64,000 nt of DNA from Nitzschia sp. DOCU1 (lineage: Eukaryota > Bacillariophyta > Bacillariophyceae > Bacillariales > Bacillariaceae): assembly GCA_951394045.1 (NCBI GenBank), contig OX595995.1, forward strand, positions 496,001-560,000, written 5' to 3'. Under the pieces are notes generated by a model. It was not told the origin of the DNA. It did not search any database and saw only the letters and a program-made list of their open reading frames with translations. The position numbers and the translations under genes were made by a program. Shown here piece by piece: positions 11,301 to 19,755 of the stretch (its first letter is position 1; each line of letters opens with the position of its first letter).

Positions 11301-11680
11301 ACTGACGCAGAGGAAAGAAAAAAGGCGAAATGACCGAAGGTCTCTACCTCTAGCTACCGTAGTCTGCCAACAGGGGCTTAAATTTAATCCAGCAATTATT
11401 ATCAGTCGTCATCCCAACATATGCCTTGTGGGGTTTGCAACCTCCTGGCATGTGGCTGATGAGACGATCGACCCGCCCGCCTTGTCATTTGGCAGGCGCC
11501 TCTCAAAAGATTTTGCTTTGGGGGCAGTTTGTTCCCCGAAGAAGAGAGCCTTGATGAAGAAGGCATCTTGCGAACAAGGCAATAGATTTCGAGCACCTGG
11601 CGAACAAGGAACAGATTTCAAAGGCAATGACGGGTGATGAGTGGAACACATTCATAAGTAGAATCTACTTATTGCTGACA
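8303..11680. other. Gene-poor interval, about 3.4 kb
   Basis: No frame here combines an ATG, reasonable length and a domain. Frames near 8942-9253 and 9317-9748 lack either a good start or any recognisable fold. The longest forward frame with an ATG (10774-11637, 287 codons) is basic and low in hydrophobic residues, with no motif. It could be a degraded element or a non-coding transcript region. CDC14 promoter elements should be in the first few hundred bases. Confidence 0.4.
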
Positions 11681-11681
11681 A

Positions 11682-12013
11682 ATTTTTGTGAAGTATTTAC
11701 ATATTACATGTGCAGTATTTACGTTTTACATATGATGTATTTACGTATTACATATGCAGTATTGACATATTACATATGCTGTATTGACATATTTTATATG
11801 CTGCATCTACTTAATTTTAAGTCAATACGACACAAAAATGTGTCGTATCTACTTAAAAATATGTAATGTGAAGTATTGTCATATTTTTGTGAAGTATTTA
11901 CATATTACATGTGCAGTATTTACGTTTTACATATGATGTATTTACGTATTACATAAGTAGTATTGACATATTACATATGCACTTGCGACGTATTTTATAT
12001 GCTGCTCCTATTT
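11682..12013. repeat. AT-rich repeat block with nested units and hairpin
   Basis: A stretch beginning TTTTTGTGAAGTATTTACAT occurs at about 11682 and again at about 11885, with near-identical sequence for some 75 bases. Inside each copy a unit of roughly 27-30 bases of the form GTATT(T/G)AC(A/G)TATTACATATGC is repeated four to five times with drift. Between the copies lies a hairpin with 18-base arms (11817-11834 and 11839-11856, 16 of 18 paired) and a four-base loop. The composition differs sharply from neighbouring DNA. Confidence 0.85.
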
Positions 12014-12374
12014 AGAATATAAGACATTTCCCTTCTTTTTTCAGCAGTGTTATAAGTGGACTCTTGATAGGGGCAATTTACGAAGACAGAACAGGTTCTA
12101 CTACAGAGCACGTACTAATGCAGTCTGGCACTGAAAGCTTTTAGACTTGGGGGCAGCTGGATGCGGGGGGATATTGATCATTTCGAGTCATGTGTGGGAC
12201 TCCCCCCAGAATCTAGTAGATACTTTTAAAATGTATGCATGGCCCCGCTCGCACTCTAGAAATTGTTTCCGCCTCCAACCATCAGTGCTGCAAACTAAGG
12301 GTAGGTCTCCTGGTACCTATATACTTTGGTCTTGTCCTCATCCTCTTCGCCAGTCGACACAAAGCTAAAAGTAC

Positions 12375-13157
12375 ATGTCTCCTAGTAGCCCCATTCCCGC
12401 GGAGCCCAACGCAGCCGTAAGTGATGTGCCTCGCCTTACTACTAAGGTCTTCCCATCGGAAGCTTATCGACAACCGCGCGAGCAACATCAAGAGCTACGA
12501 AAAGAACTTGGAGTCACCAAAGTGGTGGAAGATGCTATGACGCAATACTGTATTCGAGAGGGCACGATGCGCCGCAAGGAATGCCCGAATGTCAACGCCG
12601 AAGACAAACTGTATACGCCCATCTCGGGGACTCCAGACCGTACCCTGCGTCGAAGCCCCCTGTCCGATCTTACTACCGACGATGCGTACGTTTTTCACGA
12701 GGACTTATTAGCAGAGGACTACAATAACGATAAACCATTCGACGGTGTTATTGGGGATTATCAAAACGTCGTGGATGGTCGCAAACAATCCGCGGCATCT
12801 GCTGATGGTTGTCATTCATCGGGAAGCTCCTTGTGGGAGCTGATCCAGGCTCTCGACGGTAATGATGTTCGCTCGAAGAAGAATAACGCCAACCAGATCA
12901 ATGACGAATTGAAAAAGCTCCTGGTGGAACAGTATCGGGTGCTCCGGGAGATCGAATTCCCTAATGGACCCCAGCAACGGAAAGGCGCAATAGCGATTGG
13001 TCTTCCTGTAGATGAACTCGTGGATGGGGGTCTAACAAAAAGCTTGACGCGAGCGGCTCGTCCGGACCTTTTGTCCTTCAGATCCAAGTCTTCTCTTTCG
13101 TCATCTGCGGGGTCACTTATGGATTGCTCCGCCAGCTATCGTCATCGAAGATATTAG
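12375..13157 (+). CDS. Hypothetical hydrophilic protein
   Basis: A 260-codon frame from ATG to stop without introns. The product is hydrophilic, has no signal peptide or membrane segment, and contains a short amphipathic helix near residues 170-195 (NDELKKLLVEQYRVLREIE). I recognise no domain. Codon use and length favour a real gene, and it lies in a stretch with no competing frame. An upstream exon cannot be excluded. It could be a regulatory or scaffold protein, but nothing in the sequence indicates a function. Confidence 0.5.
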   Translation: MSPSSPIPAEPNAAVSDVPRLTTKVFPSEAYRQPREQHQELRKELGVTKVVEDAMTQYCIREGTMRRKECPNVNAEDKLYTPISGTPDRTLRRSPLSDLTTDDAYVFHEDLLAEDYNNDKPFDGVIGDYQNVVDGRKQSAASADGCHSSGSSLWELIQALDGNDVRSKKNNANQINDELKKLLVEQYRVLREIEFPNGPQQRKGAIAIGLPVDELVDGGLTKSLTRAARPDLLSFRSKSSLSSSAGSLMDCSASYRHRRY

Positions 13158-13988
13158 GAAAAGGTGTGGCCGACATTCCGAGTTTCTGCCAAGAAACTTT
13201 TTATGGGTCCTCCACTGTTATATCTCGGCAGCGGCCTATTACAATCCTAGCGAAGGCATATCGCGACTAGCAGCATTCTATCGGATAAAGACTGCCATAA
13301 ACCTTTGGCGCATTTGCAGCAAATCATTTTTGAAATTACTAGCTAGAGTCATGTTCAAGTCGTCGTTCAAATCGCGATACATACCATTGTTGCTTGCTAC
13401 CATAAAAATGGATTAGGATGGCGTTCTCGAGGATCGAAGTGAAGACGGCTACCTATATTGGAATACACTTTTGTTCTCAAATAGCATAGCCGTATTAGAG
13501 TACGTCTTCAACGCGACTGCTCTTAGTAGGTCGAGTCACCGTTGCCCAAGAGAGACGCGCTGGCCAAAGAAAGGGTTTGCAGGGAAAAAATATGTTCCTT
13601 ACTCACGGCGTGGAAGATAGTAAGTTCCCACACCGAAGTATGAAACCGTCCCATCGATTGCCCACAATGCTCGCTTTTCCAATTTTGTTTTCCATGCAAA
13701 CTTGTAATGTATCTGCAATGGTCAGATGTCTCATCCTTGATACGACGGGACAGCCGATGACTGGCCCGAATGGTCGCTGCTAGCTATTTTGTTGTTGGGT
13801 AACCCACGAAACGACAATGAAGGCAGCATGCATCGTAAGCATCTTCAAATAGAGGACGGGTGCAAGCTTCCGACATGGAGTCGCTAAAGACCGTGCCTGA
13901 AGTGGGCGGTTAATTCTGAGGTAGGATGCCGTGGGGTGTCACTTCGAGAGTTCGTCGTGCGACTGTTACTTGCCAACCCAATAACTCA
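13158..13988. other. Intergenic, convergent 3' flanks
   Basis: This lies between the stops of the hypothetical gene at 13157 and the sulfotransferase gene at 13989. One 68-codon forward frame has no features. I see nothing else. Confidence 0.5.
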
Positions 13989-15041
13989 CTATTGTCCGGA
14001 GTAGTCAATCGGCTTTCGCTTCAACTCTAGCTCCCGCACTTCATAGTCTTGTCCATAGCGCCGATCAATTTCTCTTTCCAGCTCTGGAGTATAATACTGA
14101 GCCACTTGTTTAGGAGCCCCAGACTTATGCTGGACATTCTCGGTACTCTGAAAGATTGCATGATCGTGGAGGGGTCTATCCCACCCTGACTTACCAAACT
14201 TCTCCCAAGCTCCAATCCGCTGCAACAGCCGCTTTGCATCTTCTTGTACATTATCCATGTGTCCCACAAAATCCAACGTTTGCCAAAGTGGAGACGCAAT
14301 GTTGGGGCCCATGCGAAGACTTTGTGCCTTCCAATGATCGTCTTTGCATTCCTTACGAGTGATATCGACAAAACCTTGAAAGGTTCGCGTTTGTTTCCAT
14401 ATTTCATCTTTGCTCCTAGTTGAGCCACCATGCTGGTGATAGCAGATGTCCAAGATATGAGTGCCATTTGCCAGTAAGGATTTTTCCAAAAAGGCACTCA
14501 AGAATCGTTCCTTTGGGTCTCGGACGAATATCGCCCTAGTGTATAGTGGGCTATTAATAATCTGATTGGCCTTTTCCAGAGGTAGATCGCGAAGATAGAC
14601 CAGCCCATTGGTCGCAGGGTTGTGAGGTGATACTTGACGGTCTTGCCAGTCGTCATAGCCCATCATTCGACGAAATAAACGCTTCCAAACTGTGCATCCA
14701 ACTTTCTTGGTAGTGAAAAAGATCAATTTGTGGCTCTCCAGAACAATGGGGGAAGAATCCCATCCTTCGTGGGCCATGATAAAGTCGGTCTCTTTCAATT
14801 GAACTTGTAGGCGATCTGCAGACTCCCTCTTCGCCAATGGCGGTGGCCCGTCATCGGGCAAAGGCCGGTGCAGCGGTGCCCTGAAAATAACCAGAGACAA
14901 AATGGCGCTCAAGAAGAACTTCCAACGCGATCGTAGAAACATTGTCATATAACGCCTTCCCCTTTGATGCGTATGCTTGGGTGATAATAAATGGAGGATT
15001 TGGAGGCATACTTTTAGTAGTCTGTTGGGAAGCAGAGTCAT
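13989..15041 (-). CDS. Carbohydrate-type sulfotransferase, type II membrane protein
   Basis: A 350-codon single-exon frame; starts at 14948 or 14942 would also keep the membrane anchor. A short cytosolic end and one membrane segment (FFLSAILSLVIF, about 42-53) precede the lumenal catalytic domain. The 5'-phosphosulfate loop is visible as FFTTKKVGCTVWKRLF (about 108-123), like the PKVGCTNWKR loop of HNK-1 and chondroitin sulfotransferases. The 3'-phosphate site is IFVRDPKERFLSAF (about 171-184). It is therefore expected to transfer sulfate from PAPS to a glycan in the Golgi. The acceptor is unknown; diatoms make sulfated extracellular polysaccharides. It is one of several secretory carbohydrate enzymes in this window. 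Confidence 0.9.
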   Translation of the reverse strand: MTLLPNRLLKVCLQILHLLSPKHTHQRGRRYMTMFLRSRWKFFLSAILSLVIFRAPLHRPLPDDGPPPLAKRESADRLQVQLKETDFIMAHEGWDSSPIVLESHKLIFFTTKKVGCTVWKRLFRRMMGYDDWQDRQVSPHNPATNGLVYLRDLPLEKANQIINSPLYTRAIFVRDPKERFLSAFLEKSLLANGTHILDICYHQHGGSTRSKDEIWKQTRTFQGFVDITRKECKDDHWKAQSLRMGPNIASPLWQTLDFVGHMDNVQEDAKRLLQRIGAWEKFGKSGWDRPLHDHAIFQSTENVQHKSGAPKQVAQYYTPELEREIDRRYGQDYEVRELELKRKPIDYSGQ

Positions 15042-15499
15042 TCATTCAGATCCGAAGGTTGTAATAGCGTTCCATCGTGGGAAACTGGTGGATCTTTAAG
15101 CCTTTGCATGTCCTCGAAAAAGACCGGAAAAAGGCGAAGATCCGCGGTCAGGCGGAGGGGCGTGTCCAGTGGAATGGGAACGTGGCGTCAATACGGCTCG
15201 GACACGCGTACAGGAATGTAATCTAGAGGTCACCCCTCCACCAGGTGTACGATACAGTAGGTAGGTAGGTAAGTAGGTAGGTAGGTAGGTAATGACGTCA
15301 TAAATTTGTTCTCTGCAGTGCACTGTGGTACATTCATCTAAGCTAAATACGATTTGAGAACGCACGTGTAGAGGTCATCTTCAGTCTCGCCGGTCCACTC
15401 ACTTCATGCAATAAATACAAAAAATTATAGCGTTTCTAGCGCAAAGCGGGTATCATAGAACTCGGTTTCGCGACTACCCCTCTCACCAAACAATACCTC
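15042..15499. other. Divergent promoter region with a GTAG repeat
   Basis: This lies between the reverse sulfotransferase gene and the forward RING gene. It contains a tetranucleotide tract of GTAG units at about 15256-15291 with one GTAA interruption. It probably carries both promoters. Confidence 0.55.
15256..15291. repeat. GTAG microsatellite
   Basis: About nine tandem GTAG/GTAA units, AGTAGGTAGGTAGGTAAGTA in part, within the divergent intergenic region. Confidence 0.9.
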
Positions 15500-17962
15500 A
15501 TGGCTTTGTTGCTAGCCGCCATTCCTATCACTCCTGAAGGAAGAAACCAAGAATCAATATCTTTTCTTCTTGGTGGCCCTGCTCGTCGCCTTCTGGTGCT
15601 ACTGCTGCTCGGCTGCTGTCTTCGCGGCATGAGGAAGAAAGAGACAGCAATGTACACTATCATGGCAGCAGCATCAGGGCAGCATCAGGAAAATACGACT
15701 TCCCACGAGCCCTCGGCGATTGCCGGCGCCTCTGCAACCACTAGACAATATCGCCAAATGAGACACGCTGTAGACGGCAAATCGAGAGCACTACTAGTCG
15801 CAAGAACCAGATCACGACATCGTACAAATCATCCTCATCCTCATCACGATCAACAGCATTGCGGCTCGGTGCCGCGGCTTAAAAGCTGGCAAACTAGTAG
15901 AGGGGGAGTGCCGCGTTTGTCGTCGGGAGAACAATCGCATCACATCCTGGGCATCAACCTCATCAATAGCCTCGACAATTACTCCTCCGCCACTTCAGCA
16001 GCTTCCGTTGAATCGCAAGAAGAGTTTTTAGAAGACGACGATTGCAGCATGATGACTTTGTCGGGTAAAGAACGTGATGACGAACTGCTTTTCGCAAAAG
16101 AAACGTCGTCGGCTTATTCTTCGTTCCGGGGTGCTGGTGCTGGTAGTAGCAGTACGTACCTCTGTCAACGACGGCAAGAGAGACATCTTGAAGAGTGTGG
16201 AACCGCCGCTGTCTCAGACGATATTGTTAGTACAATGTCGAGGCGTATCCTCCCAGCCGTTGAAAAAGTAAAAGGGTCAGCGGAACCAACAATGAGCTCT
16301 CCGGGTGCTTTGGAGGATCTCCGGCGCCACAGGGAGTCATATCCACAGTCGCGCTTCAGTCAGACTTTGACGATGACAAGCCCCGCAGCACATCGTGACG
16401 AGGGTGTATCAAACTCCAATGTCGCGCAATCATTGCCGCCTCCCAACAGTTTTGATGATTACCCGGTAAGTGTTCTATACCCAGATTTCGCCAAGACATC
16501 CAAGGCAGCGCCGAGGCAACAACACCCTCCACCAACAAGCCGCCGGTTGATTGATGATAAGTCCCATCATCTTCCGAGTCATAGCACATCAAATTCCAAG
16601 GGCGCTCTTGCGCCTTTGTCACCGGCAACACCAACAAGTGTGCCTACCATCTTCAGAGAGATCCGTGATGACCGTGGTCACCGGGTAGTAGCTGCTGCTG
16701 ATGCACGAACAAGTCCAGCCGTTCTCAAGACCGCCCCATTGTTGTTGCCTCGCTTGGCATCATTCTCGGAGGTAACTTCTTCCAATCAAGTAGTACAAAG
16801 TGTAGTTGAAATCAATGATGATGGCAAGTTTCATCCCTTGCCCCCGCCAACATCTGTTTGCAACGTCCATAATCATCTTTCTTACGACGATAAGAAAAAG
16901 CCGCCAGTTCCAGCACCATTCTTCAACAGTGCTCGTTCAGAAACACAGAGGAGGAATGCTCCTGCTGGCATGAAAAGAGAATGCCGCCGCCCAGCGTCGG
17001 GTCTGCAGAAGCAAGCTTTCAACAGTGATGGTGGCCACTACGACCCATCTTATCAATCTTCTGCTGCCAGTGGTCATAGTGCCCTGCCGCATCAGAAGAA
17101 CGGGCTGCCAACGTTGTCCTCATCGTCGTGCTGGTCACGTGGTGCTGCTGCTGACGATGTGGCGGCCAAGAAGGAGGTAAAGACGTTCGAATGCGCTTGT
17201 TGCTATGAAGTCCGAGGCTATAGTAGCAATAATAATAATGACATTGAGTGGGTTCTTTGTGACGGCCTTGAACAAAAGCATCGCATCTGCAGACAATGCA
17301 TCGAGCGCTACTTGTGGGCCGCCCGAGAGACTGGAGCCGCAATAGACTACAACTACCCCACCGGTGATAACAACGGCATTCCATCGCGATGCCGTTTGGC
17401 CTGCTTTTCGCCCACAGACTGCACTGGGCTGGTTCACGTTTCGTTGGAGAAACTCTTTGCATCCAATCCGGGCGTCCTGCAACAGTTTCGACTGCAGCAA
17501 CCTCGAAACGCTTCTCTCACAGAAAACAGGATATCAACAAGTACTGAGAATGTGTCGAATAGCCAAGAAGTATCTGCTGCTAATAATCGCAGTGTTATTG
17601 AGAATCCTGTTAAGGAGGCCATTCATTGTCTACGAAAGGCCATGACAGAATCTTTAACGCAAGTCCGTGTTCGTTCCTGCCCCAGTTGTCAGCGCGCCTT
17701 TGTCAAGAACGACGATGGATGTAACAAGATTGTTTGTCCCAACTGTCGTACGACCATGTGCTATTGTTGCCGCAGGGTCATCTTGAATGGCTATGAGCAT
17801 TTTGTCAACCGAAAGGGCCTCGACAAGACGTCACTAGCCATCTGCCCACTGTGGACGAACGATTCCATTGACGAGATTCGAGACGAATCGGAAATGCGCA
17901 ACGTCTTGATGAATGTAGCAAATCAAGTGTGGGAAGAGTATCTGGTATCGGATGCCGCATAA
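15500..17962 (+). CDS. RNF216/TRIAD3-like RING1-RING2 ubiquitin ligase lacking IBR
   Basis: An 820-codon single-exon frame. Residues 1-550 are low-complexity, Ser- and His-rich and probably disordered. The N-terminus is uncertain: ATGs near 15629, 15650 and 15662 are alternatives, and the first 40 residues are unusually hydrophobic. From C565 a RING1-like module begins (FECACCYEV, later HRICRQCIERYLWAA and SRCRLACF). From C727 a RING2 follows (SCPSCQRAFVKNDDGCNKI, then CPNCRTTMCYCCRRVI), with C741 in the position of the RBR catalytic cysteine. The segment after it, NGYEHF followed by CPLW, is characteristic of RNF216. The roughly 60 residues between the RINGs contain no cysteine-rich IBR module. 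It probably forms a ubiquitin thioester and transfers ubiquitin; the substrate is unknown. Confidence 0.88.
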   Translation: MALLLAAIPITPEGRNQESISFLLGGPARRLLVLLLLGCCLRGMRKKETAMYTIMAAASGQHQENTTSHEPSAIAGASATTRQYRQMRHAVDGKSRALLVARTRSRHRTNHPHPHHDQQHCGSVPRLKSWQTSRGGVPRLSSGEQSHHILGINLINSLDNYSSATSAASVESQEEFLEDDDCSMMTLSGKERDDELLFAKETSSAYSSFRGAGAGSSSTYLCQRRQERHLEECGTAAVSDDIVSTMSRRILPAVEKVKGSAEPTMSSPGALEDLRRHRESYPQSRFSQTLTMTSPAAHRDEGVSNSNVAQSLPPPNSFDDYPVSVLYPDFAKTSKAAPRQQHPPPTSRRLIDDKSHHLPSHSTSNSKGALAPLSPATPTSVPTIFREIRDDRGHRVVAAADARTSPAVLKTAPLLLPRLASFSEVTSSNQVVQSVVEINDDGKFHPLPPPTSVCNVHNHLSYDDKKKPPVPAPFFNSARSETQRRNAPAGMKRECRRPASGLQKQAFNSDGGHYDPSYQSSAASGHSALPHQKNGLPTLSSSSCWSRGAAADDVAAKKEVKTFECACCYEVRGYSSNNNNDIEWVLCDGLEQKHRICRQCIERYLWAARETGAAIDYNYPTGDNNGIPSRCRLACFSPTDCTGLVHVSLEKLFASNPGVLQQFRLQQPRNASLTENRISTSTENVSNSQEVSAANNRSVIENPVKEAIHCLRKAMTESLTQVRVRSCPSCQRAFVKNDDGCNKIVCPNCRTTMCYCCRRVILNGYEHFVNRKGLDKTSLAICPLWTNDSIDEIRDESEMRNVLMNVANQVWEEYLVSDAA

Positions 17963-18791
17963 AAGCTCCGACCGAGACGCATGAAGTAATAGTAGTAATA
18001 CTAGAACTAGACGATAGGGATCGGAGGCAGGGCGGGAAAAATACGAGGTGGCGCGCTCTCTGAGGCGGAATTTGGAATTTTAGTTTAGCGCAACTGATGC
18101 AGTTGCATCTCAATAGCAGTCTGTCCTTTCTACTACAATTGCGTCCGCATCTGCATCTTGACAGCGAGTCTAAGAAGGAGTTTGGCAATCATGATTCAGA
18201 TGAAAGATGTTGCTGTAACTACTATTACTTTTCTTATTGAGAATACCGATAGGCTGGTCTAATCTAGACGACGAGGAATGGTAATGGGCGCTACCATAGT
18301 TGCCGCTGGTGAGCAACAACGAGTTCCTAGCAGAGCGGCTAGTACTACTAGTGCTACCTGCCTAAACTTGCTCGAGAGTATGAACCATGGAAGAGAAGTC
18401 ACGGCTATTAATCTACATGAGCTGTAGTTTCAATGGCTCGTAGCATAACTTAACATGCTTTCTGTGAGTAAAAGCATACATGGGGAGTTACGAGTTAGTA
18501 GAGCCGCTAGTTCTACTACTACCTGCCTAAAATTTCATAGCTCGAAAGTTTGGACAATGAAAGAACAGTCACGTCGATTCGTTATTACACGGGCTGTAGT
18601 TTTCAATAGCTCAACATACCAGGATTACAAGTCTATAATAGTGTACATCTTCGCGATACATAGCGCAAAGTCGGCCAAAAGAGCAAGACGAAGCAATCGA
18701 CCATTCGTAAGTGCCTTGCCGCCCCACATACGGGAATCAGCGACAGCAGGAGTTGCTGCTGCTGGGCATTCCCAAAGTGTACAAATCAAGA
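17963..18791. other. Intergenic with degenerate duplicated segment
   Basis: Convergent 3' flanks of the RING gene and the small secreted protein gene. No gene is supported. Two degenerate copies of a segment of about 120 bases fill much of 18331-18620 (separate entry). Confidence 0.5.
18331..18620. repeat. Degenerate direct repeat, two copies of about 120 bases
   Basis: Copy one (about 18331-18448) and copy two (about 18497-18615) share GAGC(G/C)GCTAGT, CTACCTGCCTAAA, a GCTCGA(G/A)AGT block, a GTCACG block and GGGCTGTAGTTTTCAATAGCTC or its near match. Spacing is preserved apart from small indels. This looks like an old tandem duplication or two remnants of one element. Confidence 0.65.
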
Positions 18792-19112
18792 CTATCGCTC
18801 CGTTCTTGCTCCTCGTAAACTTCGGGCGCCCAGTTCTTGTTCAAACTCATGATCATTTTGTGTCAGCAGACTAATGGTGTCCTGCCGCCAGTCTTCTGTG
18901 TGCACATGAGCAGCTCGTATGGATGATCGAAGGGGAATAATGCCCTTCTTTTGCTTGTAGCCCTCCATGGCACGTTCGGCCCACTCCAACTCTTGCTGAA
19001 TGATGGCGTCTTCGGCGGTTAGCGGCATGTCCCAGTCCACGGCCATGGCCGCTGGCGTCAAGCTCGTCAAAGCGAGCACTATTATTGAGGCTCTTAATAA
19101 TAGCTTGTTCAT
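18792..19112 (-). CDS. Small secreted hypothetical protein
   Basis: A 106-codon frame with a clear signal peptide (LLLRASIIVLALTSLTPAAMA, cleavage near residue 24). The mature part of about 80 residues is charged and helical in appearance, with few aromatic residues and no cysteine. No domain is recognised. It might be an extracellular or wall-associated peptide. The strong signal peptide is the main support. Confidence 0.6.
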   Translation of the reverse strand: MNKLLLRASIIVLALTSLTPAAMAVDWDMPLTAEDAIIQQELEWAERAMEGYKQKKGIIPLRSSIRAAHVHTEDWRQDTISLLTQNDHEFEQELGARSLRGARTER

Positions 19113-19755
19113 TGTTTATATTGTGCTGATTTGGATGATGATGGTGGTGTAATCAATACTCTCATGTCGTTTCGTGGAACGAAGAAGAAAAGATGAGAGC
19201 TCCTCATTCGCGACGAGAACGCATCAACCAGAATCGGGTGGAACGAACAACTTTGGTGAGCCTTGACACGAACCACGTCTCCGTCGTGCTCGCCATTTTC
19301 GCTTGCGCCGCGGGATTCCGATAAAACCTAATGGCAAGTACCAGGTACTGCATTTTCCTACGGAGTATCGGGTGTCAGTGTTCTTCCGAGACGTTAAGAA
19401 ATGATGTTTATTCTAATACTTCAGGACTGGATACTTTTTATTATTAGAGATGCCATTCGTGCGTATCACATTGATCGTTTCAACGCTGCCACGCACGTTT
19501 CTACTTCCGGGTGGAACGCGCCAAAACGCTGACGATTTCATTTTACAATCGAACGAGTCGAGGGAGTCGCTAACTCTACGTCACCACCCCTGAATAAAAT
19601 GCTCCCATCCCTCTTTTGCTTCCCCGTATCTTTTGACGTCCATTGCTTCGTAGATCTTGCCACAAAGGGAGGGTGGCAGCTATTGCCATGTCGGACTTGT
19701 TGTTGCTGCTGACCTCTTCGCATTACGTTTGACTGATACTCTTTCGTTCAGTAGA
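19113..19755. other. Divergent intergenic region
   Basis: Lies between two signal-peptide genes on opposite strands and probably holds both promoters. No coding content is recognised. Confidence 0.5.

Noticed and set aside
10774..11637. 287-codon forward frame
   Set aside because: Very basic, few hydrophobic residues, no motif; the longer version begins at TTG. It may be chance or a decayed element, so it is only mentioned in the interval entry.
11690..12010. Possible CRISPR-like array
   Set aside because: Units are AT-rich, drift in sequence, and lack unique spacers of regular size; the genome is eukaryotic.
19657..19755. Upstream start of the GH-D-like gene
   Set aside because: It would place 33 residues before a clear signal peptide; the ATG at 19756 fits secretion better.
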